Part shown: positions 36,688 to 46,262 of the stretch, piece by piece
How positions within the stretch are numbered: the first letter of the stretch is position 1
Layout: each line of letters opens with the position of its first letter
Origin: Burkholderia ambifaria
GTDB lineage: Bacteria; Pseudomonadota; Gammaproteobacteria; Burkholderiales; Burkholderiaceae
Length of the DNA stretch: 64,000 bases
Assembly (NCBI RefSeq): GCF_001443045.1
Contig: NZ_LKPJ01000003.1
Coordinates: forward strand, 349,935 to 413,934
Direction of reading: 5' to 3'
Translations under genes and position numbers: made by a program
Notes under the pieces: generated by a model
Databases searched by the model: none
Told to the model about the DNA's origin: nothing
Seen by the model: only the letters and a program-made list of their open reading frames with translations

Positions 36688-39081
36688 ATGCCTATGCAAT
36701 CCACGTCTCCTACGTCCCCGCCTCCCGCGCCCGAGCCGAAGAAGCGGCCCTGGTGGCAGAAAGTCCTGATCGGCGTCGCCGCGATGTGCGTGGCCCTCGT
36801 CGTGGCCGGCGGCCTCGTGCTCGGCTACGCGCTCGTCGTCGCGTGGCCGAACATGCCGTCGCTCGACGCACTGACCGACTATCGTCCGAAGGTACCGCTG
36901 CGCATCTATACGTCCGATCACGTGCTGATCGGCGAATTCGGCGAGGAACGCCGCGACATCGTCCATTTCAAGGACGTGCCCGACTCGCTCAAGAAAGCGA
37001 TCCTCGCGATCGAGGATGCGCGCTTCTACGATCACGGCGGCGTCGACCTCACCGGCATCGCCCGCGCGGGCTTCGTCGCGCTGACGAACGGCCATGCGTC
37101 GCAGGGCGCGAGCACGATCACGATGCAGGTCGCGCGCAACTTCTTCCTGTCGAGCGAAAAGACCTACACGCGCAAGATCTACGAGATGCTGCTCGCGTAC
37201 CGGATCGAGCGCGCGCTGACGAAGGATCAGATTCTCGAGGTGTACATGAATCAGATCTATCTCGGCCAGCGTGCGTACGGCTTCGCGAGCGCCGCGCGCG
37301 TGTATTTCGGCAAGGACCTGAAGGACATCACGCTCGCCGAAGCGGCGATGCTCGCGGGGCTGCCGAAGGCGCCGTCCGCGTATAACCCGGTCGTCAATCC
37401 GAAGCGCGCGAAAGTCCGCCAGGAATACATCCTGCAGCGGATGCTCGAGCTGAACTTCATCACGCGCGAGCAGTACGACGAGGCCGTCGCGCAACCGCTC
37501 GTCGTCAAGGGCGCGGGTCGCGAGTTCAGCGTGCACGCCGAGTACGTCGCGGAAATGGTCCGGCAGATGATGTACGCGCAGTACCGCGAGGAAACCTATA
37601 CGCGCGGCTTCAATGTCGTCACGACGATCGATTCCGCCGACCAGCAGGTCGCGTACACCGCGCTGCGCAAGGGCATCATGGATTACGAGCGCCGCCACGG
37701 CTATCGCGGGCCGGAAGGCTTCATCGAGCTGCCGGCCGGAGCCGACGACCGCGAGCAGGCAATCGACGACGCGCTGCTCGAGCACCCCGACAACGGCGAG
37801 CTGATCGCGGCGGTCGTCACCGCGGCAACCCCGCGCCAGATCACGGTTGCCTTCATCGACGGCAGCAGCGCGACGATCGAAGGCGACAACCTGCGCTTCG
37901 CATCGAGCGCGCTGTCGGCCAGCGCGCAGCCGAACCGCCGCATCCGCCCGGGCGCGATCGTCCGTGTCGTGAAGAACGACGCCGGCAAGTGGTCGATCAC
38001 GCAGTTGCCGCAAGTCGAGGGTGCGTTCATCTCGATCGTCCCGCAGGACGGCGCGATCCGCTCGCTCGTCGGCGGCTTCGACTACAACAAGAACAAGTTC
38101 AACCACGTCACGCAGGCGTGGCGGCAGCCGGGTTCGTCGTTCAAGCCGTTCATCTACTCGGCGTCGCTCGACAAGGGCCTCGGCCCGGCCACGGTGATCA
38201 ACGACGGCCCGCTGTATTTCAGCGCCGCGGAAACCGGCGGCCAGCCGTGGGAACCGAAGAACTACGGCGGCGGCTTCGAAGGCCCGATGTCGATGCGCAC
38301 CGCGCTGCAGCGCTCGCGCAACCTCGTGTCGATCCGGATCCTGAACCACATCGGCACGAAGTACGCGCAGCAGTACATCACGCGCTTCGGCTTCGACGCC
38401 GACCGTCATCCGGCCTACCTGCCGATGGCGCTCGGCGCGGGCCAGGTCACGCCGCTGCAGATGGCCGGCGCGTACTCGGTATTCGCGAACGGCGGCTTCC
38501 GCGTGAATCCGTACCTGATCGCCGAAGTGACCGATCCGAACGGCGCGATCGTCGCCCGCGCGCAGCCGCTCGTTGCCGAGCAGAACGCGCCGCGCGCGAT
38601 CGACGCACGCAACGCGTACGTGATGAACAGCCTGCTGCAGAGCGTCGCGCAGCGCGGCACGGGCGCGCGCACCAACGTGCTGAAGCGTACCGACCTCGCG
38701 GGCAAGACCGGCACGACGAACGACTCGCACGACGCGTGGTTCGCCGGCTACCAGCACACGCTCGCGGCGATCGCATGGATCGGCTACGACAACCCGCGCA
38801 GCCTCGGCGATCGCGAAACCGGCGGCGGCCTGTCGCTGCCGGTCTGGATCGACTACATGGGCGCGGCGTTGAAGGGCGTGCCGGAGTTCAAGCCGACGAT
38901 GCCGGACGACGTCCAGTCGCTCGGCGGCGAACTGTACTTCACCGAGTTCGCGCCGGGGCACGGCTTCGTGTCGACGGTCGGCGTGCCGCAGGCGCCGTCC
39001 ACGCAGAACGTCGAAGAAGCGGTGCCGCACGTCGACGAGCAGGAAAAGCAGGACATCATGAACCTGTTCCGCGGCCACTGA
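36688..39081 (+). CDS. mrcA: Penicillin-binding protein 1A
   Basis: Bifunctional peptidoglycan synthase of 797 residues. A short Pro-rich cytoplasmic start and one membrane anchor (about residues 26-53) lead into the glycosyltransferase domain, with catalytic Glu in AIEDARFYDHGGVD, then GASTITMQVARN, KIYEMLLAYRIE and EVYMNQIYLGQRAYG. A linker/OB region follows, then the transpeptidase: nucleophile in QPGSSFKPF (SxxK), SRN near the second motif, and KTGTTN. The placement opposite the pilM operon is common in proteobacteria. An ATG two codons downstream is an alternative start. Confidence 0.96.
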   Translation: MPMQSTSPTSPPPAPEPKKRPWWQKVLIGVAAMCVALVVAGGLVLGYALVVAWPNMPSLDALTDYRPKVPLRIYTSDHVLIGEFGEERRDIVHFKDVPDSLKKAILAIEDARFYDHGGVDLTGIARAGFVALTNGHASQGASTITMQVARNFFLSSEKTYTRKIYEMLLAYRIERALTKDQILEVYMNQIYLGQRAYGFASAARVYFGKDLKDITLAEAAMLAGLPKAPSAYNPVVNPKRAKVRQEYILQRMLELNFITREQYDEAVAQPLVVKGAGREFSVHAEYVAEMVRQMMYAQYREETYTRGFNVVTTIDSADQQVAYTALRKGIMDYERRHGYRGPEGFIELPAGADDREQAIDDALLEHPDNGELIAAVVTAATPRQITVAFIDGSSATIEGDNLRFASSALSASAQPNRRIRPGAIVRVVKNDAGKWSITQLPQVEGAFISIVPQDGAIRSLVGGFDYNKNKFNHVTQAWRQPGSSFKPFIYSASLDKGLGPATVINDGPLYFSAAETGGQPWEPKNYGGGFEGPMSMRTALQRSRNLVSIRILNHIGTKYAQQYITRFGFDADRHPAYLPMALGAGQVTPLQMAGAYSVFANGGFRVNPYLIAEVTDPNGAIVARAQPLVAEQNAPRAIDARNAYVMNSLLQSVAQRGTGARTNVLKRTDLAGKTGTTNDSHDAWFAGYQHTLAAIAWIGYDNPRSLGDRETGGGLSLPVWIDYMGAALKGVPEFKPTMPDDVQSLGGELYFTEFAPGHGFVSTVGVPQAPSTQNVEEAVPHVDEQEKQDIMNLFRGH

Positions 39082-39102
39082 CGAACGGCCCGAACATGCA
39101 AA

Positions 39103-39126
39103 AGCGCCCCGCGGGGCGCTTTTTCT
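39103..39126. terminator. Terminator between mrcA and cyaY
   Basis: Perfect palindrome AGCGCCCCGCGGGGCGCT (39103-39120) followed by TTTTCTTT on the plus strand and flanked by AAA on the left, so it can serve both convergent genes. Confidence 0.85.
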
Positions 39127-39177
39127 TTGTGCGTTGATCCGACGTATCGGCGCCCCGCCGGGCGGGCGTGCCGGTCG

Positions 39178-39504
39178 TTACGCGCCGAACGAGATCGGCA
39201 GGCCGGCCTGCTGCGTCGCGTAGTCGGTGAGTGCCGAGAAGAATTCGGTGCCGGTGCGCGTATCGCGCCATTCGCCGTCCACGAAACGGTAATGGAAACC
39301 GCCCGCCTTCGCGGCGATCCACAGCTCCTTCATCGGCGGCTGCAGGTTGATGATGATCTTCGAGCCGTTCTCGAACGTCAGCGTCAGCACGCCGCCGTTG
39401 CGCTCCAGATCGATGTCGTGATCGCCGTCGTTCGCGGCATCCACGGTACGCTCGACGGCCGCCAGCACGGCCTCGGCACGGGCCAGGTATTCAGTATCGG
39501 ACAT
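39178..39504 (-). CDS. cyaY: Frataxin homologue CyaY
   Basis: Iron-binding frataxin-like protein of 108 residues that interacts with the Isc cysteine desulfurase and modulates Fe-S cluster assembly. The acidic first helix ([17 protein letters not shown] and DGDHDIDLE) and the beta-sheet motif [20 protein letters not shown], then [16 protein letters not shown], are characteristic. Divergent from the lptM-type lipoprotein gene 36 bp away. Confidence 0.95.
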   Translation of the reverse strand: MSDTEYLARAEAVLAAVERTVDAANDGDHDIDLERNGGVLTLTFENGSKIIINLQPPMKELWIAAKAGGFHYRFVDGEWRDTRTGTEFFSALTDYATQQAGLPISFGA

Positions 39505-39540
39505 GCTAAACTCTATCGGTTAAATTGTTCAGGGACGATC

Positions 39541-39822
39541 ATGCGAGTCGTTTTCCGGATGAGCGCGATTGTAGCGGCTTTGGCGATTCTTGCCGGCTGC
39601 GGTCAACGCGGTCCGCTCTATCTGCCTACCGTGCCCCCGTTGCCGGCGAAGCCCATCCAGCAGCAGGACACGCCGCCGTCGGACGTCACGCCGACCGATG
39701 AAAACGCGTCGTCCGACAGCATTCCCGATTCTTCCGGCACGCCGCTCACGCTGTCGCCCGAGCTGTCGAACGGTGCGTCGAAGGCCGCCACGCCGGCATC
39801 GGGCCCAGCCTCCACGCAGTAG
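39541..39822 (+). CDS. lptM: LptM-like small outer-membrane lipoprotein (YifL family)
   Basis: Lipoprotein of 93 residues. The signal peptide ends in ILAGCGQRGPLYLP: the lipobox Cys near residue 20 followed by GQRGPLYLP is the family signature. In E. coli LptM helps mature the LptD translocon. The rest is Pro/Ser/Thr-rich and disordered-looking. Starts at the ATG at 39541. In many relatives a lysA or dapF gene follows; here a terminator follows directly instead. Confidence 0.85.
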   Translation: MRVVFRMSAIVAALAILAGCGQRGPLYLPTVPPLPAKPIQQQDTPPSDVTPTDENASSDSIPDSSGTPLTLSPELSNGASKAATPASGPASTQ

Positions 39823-39857
39823 TCGCGCGCCGCCGCGCGCGCGGTTTCTTTCGCGAA

Positions 39858-39894
39858 AAAGGCGATGACCTCCCGTCATCGCCTTTTGTTTTTT
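39858..39894. terminator. Terminator between lptM and msrQ
   Basis: Inverted repeat GGCGATGAC-CTCCC-GTCATCGCC with TTTTGTTTTTT on the plus side and an A-tract on the left; likely serves the convergent lptM and msrQ transcripts. Confidence 0.85.
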
Positions 39895-39907
39895 CGGGTC
39901 GGCATCG

Positions 39908-40597
39908 TCACGCGCGGATGCGCCGCCAGCCCCATCCAAGCAGCCGCCAGCCGAGCAGCACCGCGACGATCGTCGCGTAAAGCTTCGGCTGCGCGAGATC
40001 GTGCTTGCCGGCCCGCATCCACCAGAAATGCAGCACGCCGAACAGCGCGATTGCATAGATCGCGCGATGTAGCGTCGCCCAGTGACGGCCGAGCCGGCGC
40101 ACCATCGCACGCGGCGATGTCGCGGCCAGCGGAATCAGCAGCACGAACGCGGCGAAACCGACCGTGATGAACGGACGCTTGCCGACGTCCTTCAGGATCG
40201 CGAGCACGTCGAACCACTTGTCGAACCACAGATACGTCGTGAAATGCAGCGTCGCGTAAAAGAACGCGAACAGGCCGATCATCCGGCGAAAGCGCAGCAA
40301 CGCGGGAACGCCCGTCACGCGCCGAAGCGGCGTGACGGCGAGCGTGACGCAGAGCATCACCAGCGTCCAGAGGCCCGTCGAGCGCGTGATGAATTCGATC
40401 GGGTTCGCGCCGAGCCGGTCGGTCAGCCCGAACAGCACGAGACGCGCGAGCGGATAGAGGCCGACCGCGAAAACCAGCACCTTGGCGGGCGCGAGCCAGC
40501 TCGGCGACGCAATACGTGCCGGGCCGCGCCGGGATGTCTCCGCAGTAGCCGTGTGCGTGCCGGACGCGCGAGCCGGTGTCAGCGTCGAAGGAGGCAT
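39908..40597 (-). CDS. msrQ: Heme-binding membrane subunit MsrQ (YedZ)
   Basis: Inner-membrane b-heme protein of 229 residues that gives electrons to MsrP for repair of periplasmic methionine sulfoxide. About six membrane helices from residue 38 on; the ferric-reductase-like core shows RRMIGLFAFFYATLHFTTYL and WATLHRAIYAIALFGVLHFWW with the His ligands. A ~35-residue Thr/Ala-rich N-terminus precedes the first helix. Start at the ATG at 40595-40597, 20 bp after msrP. Confidence 0.92.
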   Translation of the reverse strand: MPPSTLTPARASGTHTATAETSRRGPARIASPSWLAPAKVLVFAVGLYPLARLVLFGLTDRLGANPIEFITRSTGLWTLVMLCVTLAVTPLRRVTGVPALLRFRRMIGLFAFFYATLHFTTYLWFDKWFDVLAILKDVGKRPFITVGFAAFVLLIPLAATSPRAMVRRLGRHWATLHRAIYAIALFGVLHFWWMRAGKHDLAQPKLYATIVAVLLGWRLLGWGWRRIRA

Positions 40598-40617
40598 GTC
40601 GTTTCTCACCGTCGCAC

Positions 40618-41613
40618 TCAGAAGTTCTTCTTCAGGTCCATGCCTTGGTACATCGACGCGACGAGATCGCCATAGCCGTTGAACATCAGCGTCTTGCGCT
40701 TCGGCGTGAAGAAGCCGTCCTCGCCGATCCGGCGCTCGGTCGCCTGGCTCCAGCGCGGGTGATCGACATTCGGGTTCACGTTCGAATAGAAACCGTATTC
40801 GTTCGACGCATACGTGCTCCAGCTCGTCTTCGGCTGCTTGTCGACGAAGCGGATCTTCACGAGCGACTTCGCGCTCTTGAAACCGTACTTCCATGGCACG
40901 ACGATCCGCACCGGCGCACCGTTCTGGTTCGGCAGCACTTGCCCGTAGACACCCATCGTCAGCAGCGTCAGCGGATTCATCGCCTCGTCCATCCGCAGCC
41001 CTTCCGAGTACGGCCAGTCGAGCACCGGCGTCGACAGCCCCGGCATCTGCGACGGATCAGCCAGCGTGATGAACTGCACGTATTTCGCGTTGCCGGTCGG
41101 CTGCACGCGCTTGATCAGCTCTGACAACGGCACGCCGATCCACGGGATCACCATCGACCAGCCCTCGACGCAGCGCAGCCGGTACACGCGCTCCTCGAGC
41201 GGCGCGAGCTTCAGCAGTTCGTCGAGATCGAATACCTTCGGGTGCAGCACCTCGCCCTCGACGCTCACGCGCCACGGGTGCGGCCGCAACGAGCCGGCGT
41301 TCTGCGCCGGGTCACCCTTGTCGGTGCCGAATTCGTAGAAGTTGTTGTAGGACGTGATGTCCTTGAACGGCGTCACCTTGTCGGCCGCGACGAACTTCGG
41401 GTTGGTTTTCGCCGCAAGCTTCGCGGCTCGCGCGTCGGGCGACGCATACGCGGCGAACGCCGTGCCGCTGCCGCCGAGCAATCCGCCCGCCGCAGCGAGG
41501 CCGGCCACCTGCAATACGCGCCGCCGGTTCTCGAACACCGCGCGCGGCGTAATCTGGCTCTGCGCGATATCACCGCCGGTCAGTACGGTGCGCATAGGGT
41601 GTTTGATCCACAT
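40618..41613 (-). CDS. msrP: Periplasmic methionine sulfoxide reductase catalytic subunit MsrP (YedY)
   Basis: Molybdopterin-containing reductase of 331 residues. A twin-arginine signal is visible ([18 protein letters not shown] near residues 35-53), so it is exported folded. The molybdenum-ligating Cys is in [18 protein letters not shown]. Other family motifs: [45 protein letters not shown]. The ATG at 41611-41613 (MWIKHPMRT) has GAGGAG seven bases ahead; a longer start is less likely. Operon with msrQ. Confidence 0.94.
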   Translation of the reverse strand: MWIKHPMRTVLTGGDIAQSQITPRAVFENRRRVLQVAGLAAAGGLLGGSGTAFAAYASPDARAAKLAAKTNPKFVAADKVTPFKDITSYNNFYEFGTDKGDPAQNAGSLRPHPWRVSVEGEVLHPKVFDLDELLKLAPLEERVYRLRCVEGWSMVIPWIGVPLSELIKRVQPTGNAKYVQFITLADPSQMPGLSTPVLDWPYSEGLRMDEAMNPLTLLTMGVYGQVLPNQNGAPVRIVVPWKYGFKSAKSLVKIRFVDKQPKTSWSTYASNEYGFYSNVNPNVDHPRWSQATERRIGEDGFFTPKRKTLMFNGYGDLVASMYQGMDLKKNF

Positions 41614-41708
41614 CGTGCTGCTCCTCTCCTGCATGCGCGGCGCGCACGCTTCATGAGCGTTCGACCCGACCCATCATGCGCCGTTCGACGCCCGGGACCG
41701 CCCGCCCG

Positions 41709-41746
41709 TTACAAAAGAAAACCGCCGGGCACGCAGTGCGCCGGCG
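41709..41746 (-). terminator. Terminator after ccsA
   Basis: Minus-strand inverted repeat ACCGCCGG...CCGGCGGT followed by TTTTCTTTTG, 29 bp beyond the ccsA stop. The right flank also gives CTTTT on the plus strand. Confidence 0.75.
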
Positions 41747-41774
41747 GTCTTTTGTCGGACCAGCGTCGGAAATC

Positions 41775-42965
41775 TTACAGCTTGCCGTAGCTGTGCAGCC
41801 CGGACAGGAACATGTTGACGCCGAGGAACGCGAACGTCGTCACGAGCAGGCCCGTGAGCGCCCACCAGGCGGCAACCGCGCCGCGCAAGCCCTTCATCAG
41901 GCGCATGTGCAGCCAGGCTGCGTAATTGAGCCACACGATCAGCGCCCAGGTTTCCTTCGGGTCCCAGCTCCAGTAGCCGCCCCATGCTTCCGCGGCCCAC
42001 AACGCGCCGAGGATCGTCGCGATCGTGAAGAAAGCGAAGCCGACCGCGATCGACTTGTACATCACGTCGTCGAGCACCTCGAGCGTCGGCAGGCGATCGG
42101 CGAGCACGCCGCGCTCCTTCATCAGGTAAGCGACCGACACCATCGCCGACAGCGCGAAGCTGCCGTAGCCGATGAAGTTCGCCGGCACGTGGATCTTCAT
42201 CCACCAGCTCTGCAGCGCCGGCACGAGCGGCTGGATCTGCTGCGCATCGCGCGCGACCGAGTACCACATCAGGAAGCCGACGGCCGCGCTGATGACCAGC
42301 AGCACGAATGCGCCAAGCGAGCGCGTGCCGTAGTGGCCTTCGTAATACAGATAAAGCAGTGCGGTGATCAGGCTGAACAGCACGAACACTTCATACAGGT
42401 TCGACACGGGGATGTGCCCGACATCGGCACCGATCAGATAGGACTCGTACCAGCGCACCATCAGGCCGGTGAAACCCATCAGCACGGCGACCCACGTGAG
42501 CTTCTGTCCGATCGCGGAGCCCGACTCCGAACGTGCGAGCAAGCCGATCCAGTAGAAGATCGTCGCGAGCACGAACAGCGCGCTCATCCACAGGATCGCC
42601 GACTGGCTCGACAGGAAGTACTTGAGGAAGAACGCCGAATCGGCGCGCGCGAGATCGCCCTGGTAGATCTGGATCGACAGCAGTGACAGCACCGCGATCG
42701 ACGCCATCATCAGCCGCGCGGGCTTCCAGCGCCAGCCGAGCACGACAAGCGCCGGCACCGTGCCGATCATCACTGCCTTGTCGTAGTAATTCATGTGTTC
42801 GTTGTAGTGCACGAACGCATAGCCCGCGCCGACCACGAGCGCCAGGGCAAACAGCCAGTCGATGACCGACAGGCGGGCGAGGAACGGACGGTCGTCGAAC
42901 AACGGCGCCGGATTCGGGGCCAGGACCGGCCCCGAACGGGAAGAGGAAACTTGAGTGAGATCCAT
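41775..42965 (-). CDS. ccsA: Cytochrome c biogenesis protein CcsA (CcsB/ResC type)
   Basis: Membrane heme-handling component of system II cytochrome c maturation, 396 residues with about eight helices. The tryptophan-rich heme-binding WWD motif WGGYWSWDPKETWALIVW is near residue 338. The conserved HVPANFIGYGSFAL His and a second NYAAWLHMRL His are the expected external ligands. It works with ResB/Ccs1, whose gene lies immediately upstream (4 bp gap). The start MDLTQVSSSRSG gives a ~30-residue hydrophilic N-terminus. Confidence 0.94.
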   Translation of the reverse strand: MDLTQVSSSRSGPVLAPNPAPLFDDRPFLARLSVIDWLFALALVVGAGYAFVHYNEHMNYYDKAVMIGTVPALVVLGWRWKPARLMMASIAVLSLLSIQIYQGDLARADSAFFLKYFLSSQSAILWMSALFVLATIFYWIGLLARSESGSAIGQKLTWVAVLMGFTGLMVRWYESYLIGADVGHIPVSNLYEVFVLFSLITALLYLYYEGHYGTRSLGAFVLLVISAAVGFLMWYSVARDAQQIQPLVPALQSWWMKIHVPANFIGYGSFALSAMVSVAYLMKERGVLADRLPTLEVLDDVMYKSIAVGFAFFTIATILGALWAAEAWGGYWSWDPKETWALIVWLNYAAWLHMRLMKGLRGAVAAWWALTGLLVTTFAFLGVNMFLSGLHSYGKL

Positions 42966-42969
42966 GATG

Positions 42970-45186
42970 TTACCGGGTGGAATTCTCGGAATCGGAACCG
43001 CCGCCGGCGGGCGGACGGGCAGTCGCTGCCGCACCAGCCGGCGCGGCGTCGCGCGGTGCGGCGCGCAAGGCGGCGCCGGCCGCGTCGCGCGTCTGCACGA
43101 ATTCTTTCTCGAAATCGAAGGTCTTGCGGGCCGTGGACATTGCCATCACCACATCGACGCCCGAGCCGGCATCCTTGAGCCAGAACCAGAGGCGCCGCTC
43201 GCGCACGTAGAACATCGAGAAGATGCCGGCGACCAACAGCAGGCTGCCAAGATACACCAGATTCTTGCCGGGTGCGCGCGTCAACTGAAATACCGAAGCT
43301 TGCACCTGCTTGAAGGAGTCAAGCTGCAAATAGACCGGCGATCCATACAAAAAGCTGTCGGATAGCGCATTGATCGCGTTCTGAACGAAGCGGATCGTGT
43401 CCGTGCCCTGCTGGGCAGCCGGCTCGCCGGCGCGCTCGCGCGCGATCTGCCAGACCTCCCACATCGAGCCCTCGAGCATGCGCAGCAGCAGGCTGGCCGC
43501 CTTTTCCTGCTCGGCCTTCGGCACCGAACGGTCGATGAACGTCGCCACTGCCTGGAAGCCGCCGACCGGCTGGCCGTCGGCGCCGCGACCGACGCTGTCG
43601 TCACTCGCCGCAAAAAGGGTCAGCACCTTGAACGCGCTGTCCTGCAGGCGGCTGCGCAGCGACGCCTCGGTCGTCGGCAACGAACGTTGCGCGAAGCGTG
43701 CGGCGGCATCGGCGCGAACAGCCGGATCCTCGAGCGCTGCGCGCAGGCGCATCCATTCGCCGATCGAATCCTGGCTGTCGGCCGGAATCCGCATGTAGCG
43801 GAACGGATCGTTCGGGCTCGCACGCACGCCGGCGAGGAACACACGCGTGCCGCCCATGTCGACGGGCAGCATGTAGTTGTTGAATTCGCGCGCCTGGCCG
43901 TCCTTGCCGCGAATCTTGTACTGCACCGAAGGGCCGATGTTGTGGAGCTGCATCGGCTTCGACGTCTTCGCGCCGGAACCGAGCCGCTCGTCGAACACCT
44001 CCTTGAGCGACTCCGTCTTCGCAACGCCGCGCACGTCCGGCTTGCCGTTCGCGTCGGCCATGTTCTCGACGTTGATCGCGCGGAAGTCGGAAAACTCGAT
44101 CGTGTCGCCGTCGCTGCCCGGCATCTGCAGCGGCGCCGTACTGCCGATCGTGCCCTTCACCGCGAAGGTCTTCGCGTTGTCGCCCGTCATCGGGTAGGCC
44201 GTCATCTGCATCTGCGAGCCGCCGTCCTGGAAGCTCGACTGGTAGATCGACACACCCTTGTACGTGAACGGCTTGTTGACCTCGACGCGCGCCGGGATCT
44301 TCTGGCCCGTCTCGCGATCGATCACGACGATGTCGCTCGCGAACAGCTTCGGCATCCCCGTCGTGTAGTAGTCGACGATGAACTTGTTGAGCTGGATCGA
44401 GAACGGCAGATCCTGGATCAGCGAACCGCTCGGCTGGTTCAGGATCGCGGTCGACACGAACTGGCCTTCCGGCACCCATGCGTAGCCGCGGAACGTCGGA
44501 TTCGACGCGGACAGCCGGTGGTCGGACGAGATCTCGCTGATCGTCGCGCTCGTGTTGACCGGGCTCTTGCCGAACATCCACATCTGGAATTTGATCGGCA
44601 GGTTGCTGTCGAGCAGGCCGCCGATACAGATCACGACGATCGCAAGGTGCGCGGAGATGTAGCCCCACTTCGTCAGCGCGCCGCGCTTCGCGGAGATCAG
44701 CGTCGCGCCGTCGGTTTCACGCACGACGTGCTTGTAGCCGGCCTTGGTGACGAACGTGGCGAGCGTGGCCGCAGCGGTCGCACGCGTGCCGGACGCCGTG
44801 TATTCGGCCTTGTGGTGGAACGCGCGCAGACTGCCTTCGCGGACCTTGTCCTTCCAGCTCTTCGCATCGGCGAGCATCTTCGGTGCGTTGCGGATCACGC
44901 ACAGCGAAATCGACACGACGAGGAAGATCAGGATCAGCATGAACCACCACGCGCTGTACACGTTGTACAGGCCCAGCGAGCGGAAGATGTCCGCCCAGAA
45001 CGGCCCAAACTGGTTCACGTAGTTCGGATACGGGTCGTCCTGGGTCAGGACCGTGCCGACAATGCTCGCGATCGACAGCACCACCAGCAACGCGATCGCG
45101 AAGCGCATCGAGCTCAGCAACTCGATTGCGCGCCTGGACGCACTTTGACCCGACTTCGACTGCAACCCCGACGTGGTAACGCTCAT
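42970..45186 (-). CDS. resB: Cytochrome c biogenesis protein ResB (Ccs1)
   Basis: Large partner of CcsA in system II heme delivery, 738 residues. Hydrophobic helices near residues 28-48 (MRFAIALLVVLSIASIVGTV), 75-95, 165-190 and near the C-terminus (LVYLGSLLLVAGIFSMFYVR) surround a long periplasmic domain. ResB motifs: TVLTQDDPYPNYVNQFGPFW and VRERRLWFW after the last helix. The Ala/Pro-rich C-terminal tail is variable. A non-coding repeat and the cytochrome c4 gene lie upstream, linking the maturation system to one of its clients. Confidence 0.94.
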   Translation of the reverse strand: MSVTTSGLQSKSGQSASRRAIELLSSMRFAIALLVVLSIASIVGTVLTQDDPYPNYVNQFGPFWADIFRSLGLYNVYSAWWFMLILIFLVVSISLCVIRNAPKMLADAKSWKDKVREGSLRAFHHKAEYTASGTRATAAATLATFVTKAGYKHVVRETDGATLISAKRGALTKWGYISAHLAIVVICIGGLLDSNLPIKFQMWMFGKSPVNTSATISEISSDHRLSASNPTFRGYAWVPEGQFVSTAILNQPSGSLIQDLPFSIQLNKFIVDYYTTGMPKLFASDIVVIDRETGQKIPARVEVNKPFTYKGVSIYQSSFQDGGSQMQMTAYPMTGDNAKTFAVKGTIGSTAPLQMPGSDGDTIEFSDFRAINVENMADANGKPDVRGVAKTESLKEVFDERLGSGAKTSKPMQLHNIGPSVQYKIRGKDGQAREFNNYMLPVDMGGTRVFLAGVRASPNDPFRYMRIPADSQDSIGEWMRLRAALEDPAVRADAAARFAQRSLPTTEASLRSRLQDSAFKVLTLFAASDDSVGRGADGQPVGGFQAVATFIDRSVPKAEQEKAASLLLRMLEGSMWEVWQIARERAGEPAAQQGTDTIRFVQNAINALSDSFLYGSPVYLQLDSFKQVQASVFQLTRAPGKNLVYLGSLLLVAGIFSMFYVRERRLWFWLKDAGSGVDVVMAMSTARKTFDFEKEFVQTRDAAGAALRAAPRDAAPAGAAATARPPAGGGSDSENSTR

Positions 45187-45210
45187 TCAAACTCCGACTA
45201 AGGGGAAACA

Positions 45211-45286
45211 GCCCCCAACGCTCACTATGTTCGCTGCCCCCCGAGGGGGCGGTCAGCACGCTTGGGGCGGCCCGGCGAGTGCTGAC
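45211..45286. repeat. Intergenic repeat-like element upstream of resB
   Basis: This block holds GCTCACTATGTTCGCTGCCCC, a GCCCCCCGAGGGGGC palindrome (about 45235-45250), GCTTGGGGCGGCCCGGCG, and a perfect 8 bp inverted repeat GTCAGCAC / GTGCTGAC (45252-45259 and 45279-45286) followed by an A-tract. From memory, similar blocks recur in Burkholderiales intergenic regions, but the copy number cannot be tested from this window. The rest of the 206 bp gap holds no gene. Confidence 0.4.
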
Positions 45287-45392
45287 AACAAAAAAGGGCA
45301 AGGCGGCCGCAATCACGCGGCGCCCCACCCTTTTCTTGTTCTGACTCCGGCCGCCCTTCGGGCGCCCGGTCATTCCATTCGCGACGATCCGC

Positions 45393-46052
45393 TCAACGCA
45401 GGCCCGCGATGTAATCCGCGACGGCCTTGATCTCGGTGTCCGACAGACGCGATGCGATCTGATGCATCGCCTCGTTGTTGTTGCGCGCGCCGACACCCTG
45501 CTGGAACGCGGTCAACTGGACAACCGTGTAATCGGCCCACTGCCCCGACAGACGCGGGTACTGGACCGGCATCCCCTGCCCCGTCGGCCCGTGGCAGCTC
45601 GCGCAGGCGGGTACACCCTTTTCCGCGATGCCGCCTCGATAGATCTTCTGACCGATCGGCACGGTCGCCGCATCACGTGCGGTGCCGAGCTTCGTCGTCT
45701 GCGACCCGTAATACGCGGCGACGTTGCGCATGTCGTCCGCACTCAACGCGCTCGCGAACCCGACCATCACCGGATTGGTCCGCGCCGGCCCCTTCGCACC
45801 CGGTTGGGCCTTGAAGTCGTTCAACTGCTTGACCAGATATTCGGGATGCTGGCCGGCGAGCTTCGGGAAACTGCCCGACGCGCTGTTGCCGTCGGCGCCG
45901 TGACACGACGCACAGACCTGCCCGGCAATCGCCTTGCCGCGGTCCAGATCCGGCTTTGCCGCATCCGCCGCGTTTGCCTCCGCTACGAAACCTACGAACC
46001 CTGCTGCAACCTGAAGCACCATCAGAGACTTGCACAGTCGATTCATTCGCAC
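45393..46052 (-). CDS. Diheme cytochrome c4
   Basis: Periplasmic electron carrier of 219 residues with a signal peptide (cleavage near NAADA, about residue 29) and two c-type heme domains. The CASCH heme motifs are in GQVCASCHGADGN and VPACASCHGPTGQ, with Met ligands expected in NPVMVGFASAL and NEAMHQIASRL. It probably feeds a terminal oxidase and is matured by the ResB/CcsA system just downstream. An alternative start two codons later (MNRL) is possible. Confidence 0.94.
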   Translation of the reverse strand: MRMNRLCKSLMVLQVAAGFVGFVAEANAADAAKPDLDRGKAIAGQVCASCHGADGNSASGSFPKLAGQHPEYLVKQLNDFKAQPGAKGPARTNPVMVGFASALSADDMRNVAAYYGSQTTKLGTARDAATVPIGQKIYRGGIAEKGVPACASCHGPTGQGMPVQYPRLSGQWADYTVVQLTAFQQGVGARNNNEAMHQIASRLSDTEIKAVADYIAGLR

Positions 46053-46262
46053 ACCCTGTTTCGTCTTGTGGGAATTTGAGGTTCTGCAAAAAACGACATC
46101 GACCAGTCTACCGCAGAAGCTGCATAAAAGCGCGAGGCAGGCGCCCGCAGCCCTTCGGCAAAACCGTCGTATTGTACAATATCGCGCTGAAAGCTCCCGC
46201 GCCTATCGGGGCTACCCCGCCTCCACCAAGCGGCTCGCGCCGCCCCGTCCCTCCGGTTTCCC

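Noticed and set aside
39823..39907. lysA or dapF following the LptM-like gene
   Set aside because: This neighbour occurs in other proteobacteria, but here a terminator follows lptM at once and msrQ lies on the other strand; no lysA or dapF sequence is in the window.
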